The notes under the pieces were generated by a model that saw only the letters and a list, made by a program, of their open reading frames with translations, ran no database searches and had not been told where the DNA came from. Shown here piece by piece: positions 46,213 through 57,328 of a DNA stretch of 64,000 nucleotides (positions are counted from its first letter, which is position 1; each line of letters starts with the position of its first letter). A program made the translations under genes and the position numbers. This DNA comes from Leptodactylus fallax (lineage: Eukaryota; Chordata; Amphibia; Anura; Leptodactylidae): the NCBI GenBank assembly GCA_947044405.1, contig CAMRHE010000068.1, positions 312,001 to 376,000 of the forward strand, read 5' to 3'.

Positions 46213-46752
46213 AACTGCAACCATCAAGCGTTTGGTGCCGCTGTCATGTGATGAAATAAAAGTGAGCGCCGCTGTGTGCCAAGCTATGGGACCTGCCATG
46301 ATGCGACTCCCCTGCTGACGCAGCAGTCACATGATCCGCGGGTGTAACAGAAGGAGTTACTGGGTCGTGTAGTATAGTTTAGGTGGCGTTCCTCCTGTAA
46401 CTGGGGCTTATGTATCAGCTGTTAAAATGCCCTCCAAAAGTCTATTACAACCTCATGGGGGGAGCGCAAAGTATAAAAAAATAAAAAGACAACAAAAGAA
46501 TAAAATATAAAGTTGGGATCACTGCATTAATAGAATATATTTTCTGCGTTTCCTGGTTACGACATACGGATCCTGCCGCTCCACACCTGTCAGCGAGCGA
46601 TTGCACAATTAATGAGAAATTTGCATTTCTTGTAAAAGTCAAGAAGTCAAAATTGTCCCTGAGGTGTAGTCATGGCGTATACTGGCGGAATGTCTCATAG
46701 ACGCGCACAGCTACATAGAGGTTAATAATAATCATCTGAGTCTGTCTATAGG

Positions 46753-46770
46753 AGCCACTAGGGGGGCGCT
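46753..46770 (+). promoter_or_regulatory. CTCF-like core with one extra G
   Basis: Plus-strand GCCACTAGGGGGGCGCTCAG. Would match the consensus if one G of the run were absent. Confidence 0.4.
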
Positions 46771-47467
46771 CAGGAGCTTACCGCATACTGTTCATACATT
46801 GAACTCTATAATAGTACAGTATATGGTAAGTCCGGAGCTCCCTCTAATGGTGACTAAAGGCAGTCAACACGTTATTTTTGATATCTATGTCTATGCAGGA
46901 GACTTGGAGCTCTGTATAATAAATAACAGCGCTTATTACGTTTCCGCACCTCCCTTGGTTTGGACTGAACTTAAGCAAAACTGGTAGGCGAACCTTGCAA
47001 ATATTCACTAAACAAGGTTCGCCATTTCTAATTCCGACTCCACAGCTCTGGCTATGGATCTGTTATTACAATAATGACACCCAGCAGAGGGGAGATTGTG
47101 TACCATACCGTAAAATAAAGGCCCGGTATTTTATCCTCCATCTTTTGGGGCTGAGATGGCTATCATGCTGGGGGATGAGGTATATCTTGGCATGGCCGCC
47201 GTTCTCTGCATGTTTGGCCCACGTTTACTGAAGCAATTAAGAATTTCTAGGAATCATTACCAATTGTGAAGGAATTCGCTGCCAGAGATAATATTGTTGT
47301 TCATAAGCCGCCTGTTTACTCACTGGGTACTGACTAAGAAAAAGCAGTCTGACTTCAGCGCTGCTCATACAACTGCAATTTGTTACAGTGTATCAGTAAA
47401 GGTAAGCTGGAAGTTCTGGAAGGGTGTATCTTTAACTTCATTGGACTCTATCTATGTCATTCTTCTC

Positions 47468-47468
47468 C

Positions 47469-47521
<53 letters not shown>

Positions 47522-47522
47522 A
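47468..47522. repeat. TATC microsatellite
   Basis: About 13 uninterrupted TATC units. Confidence 0.97.
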
Positions 47523-48313
47523 TCTTTCTTTCTTTCTTATTTTAATGTCTGGTAGGCCCCCCGAAGGGATGACCCCACAGAGTCACAAAGGTTGACCTCA
47601 TGGGTAAATTCCCCATGCTCGCGGGAATGCTCCCGCATCTACAGGGCTATCTCTCATGTTACAGGTCACATGGACACTTTACACGTCCTGATAAAGGCAT
47701 TTATTGCCGCTTCACAAAAAAAAAATCAGTCTGTGTTAGCGGACTGCCTCTCGCAGTGTAAGTAGGACGGCCAAAAGGCACTTTGGGCCCAATCTAACTC
47801 CTCCATTGTGAAGGATCAGCGACGTCTTGAGCAATCCTTTCAACAGAAGTCAGGATTACCTGGGAATTGTATGTCAGACAGATACCTGTGGGCGAAGAAA
47901 CATTCCAGATGTGAGATTACACAACGACTCCACCTCTCAGGCTTCCCTTACTCCGAGAGACACGTCCTCTGCTGTCAGATAGCTGCGCAATGAGTGGCCG
48001 CTAATGAAAGGGTTAATTAATGGTACGTCACCTTTATTCTAATGGTCAGGAATAGTTATTGGAATGGTGGGCCAGGTGGTGGGAATATAAAGAAGCCTAT
48101 TCACACCACGTGGTTAAGAACCATTCCATTTTTGGAACTTTTTGGGGGTATTTTTCCCCATTGACTTCCTGTACCCCACTGATATTCCCATACAATTCCC
48201 TTCCCCATAGGATTCTATGAAAATCTCAAAGCAAAATGAAATAGTTGTAACCTACAAAAAGTAGGATCAACCACAAAATCACAAAAATTTGCATGCAAGA
48301 AATCATCATGGCC
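47523..48313. other. Intergenic, no gene recognised
   Basis: 47900-48060 is unique-looking (includes TTAATTAATGGTACGTCACC) and could be regulatory. No coding signal. Confidence 0.4.
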
Positions 48314-48566
48314 TTAAAGGGGTTGTCAGAGACCCAGGTAGAACGGATACGAACGGTCATCAGTATCTGATCAGTGTCCGGTCCAACACCTGGACCCCAC
48401 CTCAATCATCTGATTCAGCTTCCAAAAGTTGTATACAAGGTATACGGCCGGAAGCAGCTCTCTCTATTCTTGTGATGGCTCCGTATACTATATACAGCTC
48501 CTTCGGACCCTGACCAATCTGATACTGATGCCCTATCCCGTGGACAGTCTTGGACAACCCCTTTAA
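48314..48566. mobile_element. TTAA-flanked inverted-repeat MITE (family E)
   Basis: TTAAAGGGGTTGTCAGAGAC at one end, CTTGGACAACCCCTTTAA at the other. ATCAGTATCTGATCAG and CAATCTGATACTGATG pair inside. Confidence 0.8.
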
Positions 48567-48687
48567 TGGTCCATTCTATTATTACCATCATATCACATCA
48601 AGGATGACTGTAATGGAGGGGAAAGAGTTAAAAACACACTCCAATATGGATTCCATCCTGTATCATGACTTTTAATGCCTTTTAGAT

Positions 48688-48892
48688 TTAAAGGGGTTGT
48701 CTAGGGTTAGAAAAACATAGTTTAATTCCAAAACTGCGCCATATTAGTCTACAGGATGTATGTGGTATTGCAGCTCAGCACTAGTCACATCAATGGAGCT
48801 GATCTGCAATACCAGATACAACCAATGGACAAGTGTGGCGCTGTTTCTATGTCTCCATGTTTTTCTAATCCTATACAATGACTTTAGCTTTT
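48688..48892. mobile_element. Palindromic repeat family F, whole copy
   Basis: TTAAAGGGGTTGTCTAGG start, GCGCCATATTAGTC ... GTATTGCAGCTCAGC faces GAGCTGATCTGCAATACCAG ... GTGTGGCGCTGTTTCTA. Confidence 0.8.
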
Positions 48893-48935
48893 TTTTAACA
48901 CCTTCCTTTCCGCAGGTCTCCAATCTGTGATTATC

Positions 48936-48996
48936 CCGTGGTTGTGAAACTACAGTTCTCAACGTCCTTACATGGTCATGCTGGGAGTTGTAGTTT
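48936..48996. promoter_or_regulatory. Inverted pair of ZNF143-type half elements
   Basis: 48974-48995 reads CATGCTGGGAGTTGTAGTTT, the reverse of the ZNF143-type word at 12836. A degraded partner GAAACTACAGTTCTCAACG precedes it, so the pair is palindromic and likely repeat-borne. Confidence 0.5.
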
Positions 48997-49500
48997 CATA
49001 TCAATTAGAGAAGGATGGTTGGCCGTGGACCATACTGGTCCTGGTATGAGTCTGCGTTGAGTAGTATCATGAGTAGTCATCGTGTTCGTCACACGATGGG
49101 AGTGTACCTAAACTTGAAGAACAGACCTAACCTGTTCACACGCTCACAATCGGCCGAGTCTTCATCACTTTCTATCTATCGGAAGATTTGACTAGACACA
49201 GTTGTGTTTTCTTCAGGCTGTCTGGAAACTTTACGGAACTCTATAAGGTAAGAATTTGGGTACCTAACCCTACCAGACCAGACAAAGAAATAGACATTAC
49301 TGAGAGATGCCCCCTAATGGTCAGTAAGGATGGTCATTGAGCAATATTCATCCAAATTCCCTGTTTTCAACCATTTGAGGCTTAGGTGAGGCTAAAGGTA
49401 GTGGACTTGGAAATAGTGGCAGGAAGTCCAAAAACATGTCTGCCCCCACATGATCTCTGCTTTACTCCATATATGTCAAGTTCTGAAACTCACCAGAGAC

Positions 49501-49507
49501 ATAAAAG

Positions 49508-49545
<38 letters not shown>

Positions 49546-49670
49546 CTGGATGATGGTTGTGTCAAAGATTAGGATTTAGATATTGTGGGCTCAAAGTTTT
49601 GGGCCCCTTTAAAAAAAAAACATCATGGATTCCGATGAAATTATAGATATTGTATTGTTATATGAGAAAA

Positions 49671-49708
<38 letters not shown>

Positions 49709-49710
49709 CA
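49501..49710. repeat. (TA)n and GATA microsatellites
   Basis: TA run at 49509-49540 and about ten GATA units at 49669-49709. Confidence 0.95.
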
Positions 49711-50079
49711 CGGCCAGCGGCCAGAAGACAGTTGTCTGTAATGGGCCTTATCCACATGTTAGAGATTAATTTTCTGGTCCTTTAGGGTCTGACTGCTGGG
49801 TCCTCAAGTCCCCTGTGTGAATTAGAGTAGTAGTGCCCTTGTTTGCCATCGCTCCATTTACTTCTACAGTGCTGTGTCATTTCCATAGAAGTTGATGGAG
49901 CGGTGCCTTGTGCATGCGCACTACTTTGACGGTCCAGAACAACAGACAGGCAATGCTACTGCTCATTAACCCCTTGCCAACTCTCCATTGGCTTTATGCG
50001 CCAGGCGTCGTTCCGCAAGCCCCACCTTGCAGAGTAGCAGCTGAGTGGGGCACCAGGCCTTAGTATTTGGGGGTTGGGG

Positions 50080-50230
50080 GCTTGGAGCAGATTTATGAAA
50101 ACGCTCTGTTGCCCTTACCAACCAATCACAGTGCAGCTTTCATTTTTCAAGAGCAGAATACAGAATGAAAGCTGCTCCGTGATTGGTTGCTATGGGTTTT
50201 TCAAAGAGGGTTTTTCACAAATCTCTCCCA
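50080..50230. mobile_element. Inverted-repeat MITE, relative of 39288-39472
   Basis: ACCAACCAATCACAGTGCAG faces CCGTGATTGGTTGCTATGGG, with TTCATTTTTCAAGAGCAG between. Confidence 0.7.
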
Positions 50231-50502
50231 TTTTGTCCATTTTTCTGTCAGAATTGCCCCCAGTTTTCGATGTGTGACCTCTGATGTGTTGTGCGGTATA
50301 ACTCCTCATAGGTCAGGACAGTCTCTATGCATGGGGCTAGTAGAAGCATGTCCCCGGCTGTCAGGGCTCTCCGCATTAGTCTGGGTGCTGTCGGTTTTGC
50401 ATGTTATTACCACACAAAGCTGCGAATTATGTTGTCACTTCATAAAACCAAATAATTACCATGTGTGGGTGATATATAGATATATACGTATACACGGGAG
50501 AT

Positions 50503-50520
50503 AACAGGAAGTCCGGAAAG
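50503..50520 (+). promoter_or_regulatory. Twin ETS-type cores
   Basis: AACAGGAAGTCCGGAAAG holds two GGAA cores in the same direction 8 bp apart. Weak on its own; noted because both neighbouring genes encode ETS factors. Confidence 0.25.
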
Positions 50521-50559
50521 AAAACCGGCAAAGGGATTTTCCTACTTTATCAATTAGAT

Positions 50560-50881
50560 TTATTAAGGGGATTTATCAAGACTGGCATTTAGTATGTCAG
50601 TCTTTGTAAATTGCTGCACCACCTGAGGAGGCGCCTTGTGGAGGTTCCACTCTGTTTGGACTGAAAGTGGCGCACGTATTAATATTGTTAGGCTTAGTTT
50701 AGCGACTTGTGCTTAGTGGTAAGTCGTGCAACATGGACTGACTGACTGAATGGTAAATGTGTCCTGGGCTGGCGCTTATACACGGCAACAAATGTGAGAG
50801 CAATGGGGCATATTTATGGAGACTGATGTATTCAATGCCAGTCTTCATATCCCCAGAGCTGGTGGAAGAGCCACCTAATTT
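50560..50881. repeat. Inverted repeat around GATTTATCAAGACTGGCATT
   Basis: ATTTATCAAGACTGGCATTTAGTATGTCAG is faced by CTGATGTATTCAATGCCAGTCTTC (words shown are the matching ones), a MITE-like fold-back. First word 50570, second near 50822. Confidence 0.5.
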
Positions 50882-51016
50882 ATGGATATATAGATGCTCG
50901 ATAATAGATAGATATTTAATAGATAAATACATACGTGACTGATAGTAAATAGATAGATACATAGTAGATAAATAAATAGATAGATAGATAAACAGATAGA
51001 TATCAAATAGATAGCG

Positions 51017-51057
<41 letters not shown>

Positions 51058-51380
51058 ATAGTAGATAGATAGATAGATAGATAGATAGCGGATAGATAAA
51101 TAGATAGGTATTTAATAGATAACTAGATAGATAGATAAATAGTAGATAGATAGATAGCGGATAGATAAATAGATATCAGATAGATAGAAGGATATTTAAT
51201 AGATAACTAGATACTGTAGATGGATAGATAGATAGAGAGTAAATAGATAGATAAATAGTAGATAGATAGATAGATATTTAATAGACAACTAGATAGATAG
51301 ATGGATGGATAGATAGATAGATAGATAGCGGATAGATAAATTGATATTTAATAGATAACTAGATAGAAAGATAGATAGAT

Positions 51381-51423
<43 letters not shown>

Positions 51424-51505
51424 GATAGATAAATAGATATCAGATAGTAGATAGATAGCGGATAGATAGATATTTAATAGATAACTAGATAGATAGATAG
51501 AACTA
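50882..51505. repeat. 0.6-kb interrupted GATA array with higher-order units
   Basis: GATA runs separated by recurring phrases TAGCGGATAGATAAATAG, ATTTAATAGATAACTAGA and TAAATAGTAGATAG. The recurrence of these phrases every 100-130 bp indicates tandem growth of larger units. Confidence 0.95.
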
Positions 51506-51830
51506 TTGCTCTCCTCTGACTTCTCTTCACCCGAGATCTCTTTGCTCCACTTATCAATGATCTCTTTGTGTTTCTCTTCTTCACCTGTAGATGTTATTAT
51601 TGTTCTTCTTAGTACTTTTCCATAGAATGATTTCACTAATATTCACAAACCATCCATGAGTTCCTCCTCTCATATCTGATGGTGGAACACTCCTGTATTA
51701 CAAAGGATTAACCCTTTATACATGACTATGATATATAATATACTTCCCTGCAAGGGCTGACTATGGTGAGCAGAAATCTTCACCTGATCCTTGGGAGACT
51801 TCAAGGGGCCCTCTTGATGAGACATTCCCT
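51506..51830. other. Intergenic, no feature recognised
   Basis: Short unique stretch between the GATA array and a MITE. Confidence 0.4.
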
Positions 51831-52203
51831 TTAAAGGGGACCCTCCACCAACTATAGTCCTTTTCATTCTTTCAATAGAGGCTGCTCCACTGATTCCAGC
51901 ATAGTTGGAATTTTTTTCTCTAGCCCTCACGATTCCTGAGTAATCATTTCTTTTAGTTTCAGCACTCAATATGCTAACCAGGTTCTCCACTCTCAGGTGG
52001 GCGGTCCTGAGCTGGAGCAGATAGTCAGAGACTGCCCACCAAACAGTTTGGAGCCTAATTGTGCTGAAAATAACAGAAATGATTGCTCAGCAACAGTAAG
52101 CCCTAGAGAAAAAAATTCCAACTGTGTCAGAATCAGTGAAGTGGTGTCTAGTAAAGGGTGCAAAGAGTTGGAGTTGGTGGAGGTGGTGAAAAGTCCCCTT
52201 TAA
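51831..52203. mobile_element. TTAA-flanked inverted-repeat MITE (family A), copy 2
   Basis: TTAAAGGGGACCCTCCACCA start and GGTGAAAAGTCCCCTTTAA end. CTGCTCCACTGATTCCAGCA and GGAATTTTTTTCTCTAG are shared with 17086-17512. Confidence 0.85.
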
Positions 52204-53803
52204 GGAATTGCTATTTATGCCATCTATTCATATATATATTAGTTTAGGTTCACCACAAGATTCTGCATTATTTTGACTATCCACACACCCACAACATTGT
52301 ACACTGACTGACACCATACCACACCCAAAGCTGTAGTATTATCACGAGAATCATCACACCACATTATTACACCGGACTATTGTATGATGAGAATGTTTTC
52401 ACTCCTCTGAAAGAAAGACAGATCAATCTAGATATGACAATAGCATGACAGGGAGAACAAATGAACAATGAATGTATACAGAATAGTGAGAAAGCCAACA
52501 GAACGTGCCATAGCGACAACATACACACTCTATATTATAGGGAGTCCTTAAGATGGGTCATCAATATATTGATTGATGGGGGTCCGAGAATTGGGAGCCT
52601 TCACGTGAGTGCTGAAGCCTTTTCACTGAATATTAACCACAGCGCCATACATATAGTCATATAGTAGAGGCAGTGCTTGGTATTGCAGCTCAGCCTGATG
52701 AATGTGACGTCATCGGCACAAGAGGGGTTCGTGGTGTCAGACCCTCACTGATCACATAATGATAGATTATATACTGTATATATATATATATATATATATG
52801 TCCTGGATAACCTCTTTAACTAAATGCTATGTAAATCCACATATAAGGAGCGCCACCTAATGGCTACTATAGTCAGAAGAATATTTTGGCTGCATTCCTG
52901 CCCTCTGGGCCCCTGTTTTGTGCACCTACAGACTGGGCCATAGAGGAAATGTTTTGTATCCGTCCTGCAATACACTTTAGATTAGTTACATTAATGTATC
53001 AATTACATCCCGTCATGGAGCGTCTCAAACCTAATTAAACCAGATTAAAACCGCACAATCCTAATGACCTTTGAGTAGGCGGGAATAACAATACTCTCTT
53101 TGAAAGCGTAACCTAATATCAGGCGCTGTTTATTTTATGATCTGTATGTAAGATGTATATAATGTATCAGGAGGGTAGCATACGCTTTTACAAAGTAACT
53201 CTAATTTTGCTCATATCTAGAAAAAAAAATGTTTGAACTTGTTGCTGACATGCTGCTCATTGCACTCATAGTCATGTTTTTATCCCCCCCTCACAGAATC
53301 TTGTTGCTCTTCTTCCAGGTATGCCATTCCTCTAGTCAGCTACAGTATTCTGGCTCTATCTACAGCCACAACTATCCTGTGTGTCCTGTGGTCTTAAAGT
53401 ACATGTGCCTGCCACTCTGCACAGTGTACTAGCACTACTGCTGTCTATAGCATCACATGTGTGTTAACTAAGAGACAATGAGGCAAATTTGTCGCTATAC
53501 ATTTGCTACATTGTCTCAACATCTAACACATAAGATGACATAGACAGTCAAAACGGTAATTCCAGGACAATGTGCTTGTTGTGTCTAGGACACACAGGAT
53601 AGTTGTGGCTGCAGTATTTAGTATGGGCCTCAACATTGTATCCCAACAGACAATGTATCAGCTTCCTTGAGCTTCTTTTGATGCCAGGAGGCAGTTAGCT
53701 TTTTCTTTCTTATACCAGATTATTTTACCGGACCAGAGCATTACAAGAGCATTCTGCAGACTCTGATCCAGCAAGAAATTCTGGAAGATTTGAGCTCTTA
53801 AGC
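52204..53803. other. Intergenic; unique block and CTCF-like core
   Basis: Contains a TA run at 52768-52799 and a CTCF-like core at 52848-52866. 52970-53200 is non-repetitive with several homeodomain-type TTAATTA/CTAATTAAAC words and is a candidate conserved non-coding element. No gene. Confidence 0.4.
52848..52866 (-). promoter_or_regulatory. CTCF-like core
   Basis: Minus-strand GCCATTAGGTGGCGCTCC, one mismatch to the 14-base core. Confidence 0.5.
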
Positions 53804-54744
53804 CTGCAGAATAGTGAGTGCAGCTCTGGAGTATAATACAGGATATAACACAGGATCAGTACAGGATAAGTAATGTAATGTATGTACACAGTGACTGTAC
53901 CAGCAGAATAGTGAGTGCAGCTCTGGAGTATAATACAGGATGTAACTCAGGATCAGTACAGGATAAGTAATGTAATGTGTATACATAGTGACTGTACCAG
54001 CAGAATAGTGAGCGCAGCTCTGGAGTATAATACAGGATGTAAATCAGGATCAGTACAGGATAAGTAATGTAATGTATGTACACAGTGACTGTACCAGCAG
54101 AATAGTGAGCGCAGCTCTGGAGTATAATACAGGATGTAACTCAGGATCAGTACAGGATAAGTAATGTAATGTATGTACATAGTGACTGTACCAGCAGAAT
54201 AGTGAGTGCAGCTCTGGAGTATAATACAGGATGTAACTCAGGATCAGTACAGGATAAGTAATGTAATGTATGTACACAGTGACTGCACCAGCAGAATAGT
54301 GAGCGCAGCTCTGGAGTATAATACATGATGTAACTCAGGATCAGTACAGGATAAGTAATGTAATGTATATACACAGTGACTGCACCAGCAGAATAGTGAG
54401 TGCAGCTCTGGAGTATAATACAGGATGTAACTCAGGATCAGTACAGGGTAAGTAATGTAATGTATATACACAGTGACTGTACCAGCAGAATAGTGAGTGC
54501 AGCTCTGGAGTATAATACATGATGTAACTCAGGATCAGTACAGGATAAGTAATGTAATGTATGTACACAGTGACTGTACCAGCAGAACAGTGAGTGCAGC
54601 TCTGGAGTATAATACAGGATCAGTACAGGATAAGTAATGTAATGTATGTACACAGTGACTGTACCAGCAGAATAGTGAGTGCAGCTCTGGAGTATAATAC
54701 AGGATCAGTACAGGATAGGTAACGCAATGTGTGTACATAGAGAC
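53804..54744 (-). repeat. 97-bp satellite array 2, about 10 units, reverse
   Basis: The same unit as 27273-28772 but reading AGTGAGTGCAGCTCTGGAGT, TATAATACAGGATGTAACTC and CAGTACAGGATAAGTAATG on the plus strand. The last two units near 54610 and 54700 lack about 12 bp (GTAACTCAGGAT region). Confidence 0.97.
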
Positions 54745-54848
54745 TCCCAATATAAAATCTGTACCAGAGTTAAAACATTATATACTATTTTCAATACTGC
54801 TCACACCTGTGATATGCATAAAAGTGTGATCCATTTAGGGTATCCATT

Positions 54849-55045
54849 TAGTGTTGGACTGGCCCACTAGAGTATCAGACTATCCTGCGGTGGCCCCAGG
54901 CTCTAACACAATAATGGTCCAGCAGAAGACACCCAAATTTGATGGGTACTATGGGCTGTGTTCTAGGAGTTGTTGGAGGATAGGCCCCCTGAAAAAAAAT
55001 TTTTGGTGGACCCAAGAAACCTCAGTCCAACATTGGATCCATAGC
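54849..55045 (+). repeat. Dispersed repeat family RC, copy 3
   Basis: GTGTTGGACTGGCCCAC ... GGCTCTAACACAATAATGG ... CAGCAGAAGACACCCAAATT ... GTTGTTGGAGGATAGG, as at 23637. Confidence 0.75.
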
Positions 55046-55640
55046 CAAAATAGATTGTCAAAGTGGAGAAGCCCTTTAAGGGATATGTTTTTGAATATGT
55101 ATTAGAAGGATAATTTTTTGATCTTTACTCATTGGCTCGCTTTCAGATACCTTGAACATTGTATCTATGATAACAGATCAGCGCGTGTTTTACAGACTGT
55201 TTTATGGTAAATAGTCCACTCCTGACTTGTACATTAGACAGCGTTCCTCTGTACTCGGCCGATAATCCTCCCAGCGGTTGAGACTTTGTGACAATGTTTT
55301 TAATCCTGATAGAAAAAACATCTTCTCAGTGGGCGGCGGCGGCGTGTGCGCTGATACAGGGCGGGTGACACATGATGTGGGGACAATACAATGTTTGTGT
55401 TCTACATGTTAATATCAATCATTCAGAAGGATCAACGTCTAATTGTGGCGTCATCTTACCCCAAATACACCCTTGTTTACCGGCTCATCGGAATCTCACC
55501 CTGAACATAGCCAAGGAAATTTAAAGGGGATCTCCACCAAAAGTTATATTTTTAGAAAAATATGGTTAATAGGTTTACATACTATAGCTGATCAAAATTT
55601 ACACTGAAAATAGGGAAATTCACCCATATACACGTAAACA
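55046..55640. other. Intergenic; unique block 55140-55500
   Basis: Non-repetitive, moderately GC-rich in part (GGGCGGCGGCGGCG near 55331), with a TGTTTAC forkhead-type word at 55474. Candidate regulatory DNA. No exon recognised. Confidence 0.4.
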
Positions 55641-57151
55641 CGTAGACCTCAACTATGAGACACAAAATGAGAAAATATATCCAGAAAAACATTGTCTGAT
55701 TTTTAAAGAATTTATTTGCAAATTATGGTGGAAAATAAGTATTTGGTCAATAACAAAAGTTCATCTCAATACTTTGTTCTATATCCTTTGTTGGCAATGA
55801 CAGAGGTCAAACGTTTTCTGTAAGTCTTCACAAAGTTGGCACACACTGTTGCTGGTATGTCGGCCCATTCCTCCATGCAGATCTCCTCTAGAGCAGGGAT
55901 GTTTTGGGGCTATCGCTGGGCAACACGGACTTTCATCTCCCTCCAAAGGTTTTCTATGGGGTTGAGATCTGGAGACTGGCTAGGCCACTCCAGGACATTG
56001 AAATGCTTCTTACAAAGCCGCTCCTTCGTTGCCCTGGCGGTGTGCTTGGGATCATTGTCATGCTGAAAGACCCAGCCACGTTTCATCTTCAATGCCCTTG
56101 CTGATGGAAGGAGGTTTGCACTCACAATCTCACGATGCATGGCCCCATTCATTCTGTCATGTACACGGATCAGTCGTCCTGGTCCCTTTGCAGAGAAACA
56201 GCCCCAAAGCATGATGTTGACCCCCCATGCTTCACAGTAGGTCTGGTGTTCTTTGGATGCAACTCAGCATTCACTCTCCTCCAAACACCACGAGTTGTGT
56301 TTCTACCAAACAGTTCTACTTTGGTTTCATCTGACCATATGACATTCTCCCAATACTCTTCTGGAACATCCAAATGCTCTCTAGCAAACCTCAGACGGGC
56401 CCGGATATGTACTGGCTTAAGCAGGGGGACACGTCTGGCACTGCAGGATCTGAGTCCCTGGCGGCGTAGTGTGTTACTGACGGTAGCCTTTGTTACGTTA
56501 GTCCCAGCTTTCTGCAGGTCACTCACTAGGTCCCCCCGTGTGGTTCTGGGATTTTTGCTCACCGTTCTTGTGATCATTGTGACCCCACGGGGTGAGATCT
56601 TGCGTGGAGCCCCTGATGGAGGGAGATTATTAGTGGTCTTGAATGTCTTCCATTTTCTAATTATTGCTCCCACAGGTGATTTCTTCACACCAAGCTGCTT
56701 GCCTATTGCAGATTCAGTCTTCCCAGCCTGGTGCAGGGCTACAATTTTGTTTCTGGTCCTTCCACAGCTCTTTGGTCTTCACCATAGTGGAGTTTGGAGT
56801 GTGACTGTTTGAGGTTGTGGACAGGAGTCTTTTATACTGATAACAATGTCAGACAGGAGCCATTACTACAGGTAATGAGTGGAGGACAGAGGAGCCTCTT
56901 ACAGAAGAAGTTACAGGTCTGTGAGAGCCAGAAATCTTGCTTGTTTGTAGGTGACCAAATACTTATTTTCCACCATAATTTGCAAATAAATTCTTTAAAA
57001 ATCAGACAATGTAATTTTCTGGATATGTTTTCTCATTTTGTCTCTCATAGTTGAGGTCTACCTATGATGACAATTACAGGCCGGCCTCATCTTTTTACGT
57101 GGGAGAACTTGCACAATTGGTGGCTGACTAAATACTTTTTTCCCCACTATA
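55641..57151 (-). mobile_element. Inactive Tc1-family DNA transposon
   Basis: Inner terminal inverted repeats pair: GTAGACCTCAACTATGAGA near 55642 with TCTCATAGTTGAGGTCTACC near 57045, through to TGGTGGAAAATAAGTATTTG and CAAATACTTATTTTCCACCA. The right outer end (57062-57151, ending TTTTTTCCCCACTAT then A) is complete, while the matching outer 90 bp on the left is absent. It carries a broken transposase on the minus strand. Confidence 0.93.
55766..56785 (-). pseudogene. Tc1 transposase, frameshifted and interrupted
   Basis: Starts at an ATG at 56785. Within about 30 bases the frame is lost (missing bases near 56757). It resumes in the segment read from 56688 ([20 protein letters not shown], paired HTH region, then [13 protein letters not shown] with the first catalytic Asp). 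A further frameshift near 56205-56220 leads to [27 protein letters not shown] (second Asp) and [11 protein letters not shown] (Glu of the DD34E triad). A premature TAG follows VAQR near 55910, after which about 45 further codons run to the natural stop at 55766. All three catalytic residues survive, but at least three lesions make it inactive. Confidence 0.9.
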
Positions 57152-57328
57152 GTAGACTAAGTCTTCTGAGCCTAGACTTCCTGTCATGTGACCTCAACTC
57201 TTCTGAGTGTTTCCTTTTGAGTCACATGACATGCAAAGCCCTCTATTAAAATTACCATGGCAACCAGACACGACAAATTAGTAAATGTCATTATTTTTAC
57301 AAGTTTCTGTCTGTCAAAAAAAGGCTTT

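Larger units (their letters stand above)
45971..47467. other. Intergenic, no gene recognised
   Basis: Holds two CTCF-like cores listed separately and a loose relative of the 48-bp minisatellite at 46745-46870 (GGTAAGTCCGGAGCTCCCTC). Confidence 0.45.

Noticed and set aside
56135..56812. 225-codon plus-strand frame
   Set aside because: It is the antisense shadow of the Tc1 transposase, which shows the catalytic motifs on the minus strand.
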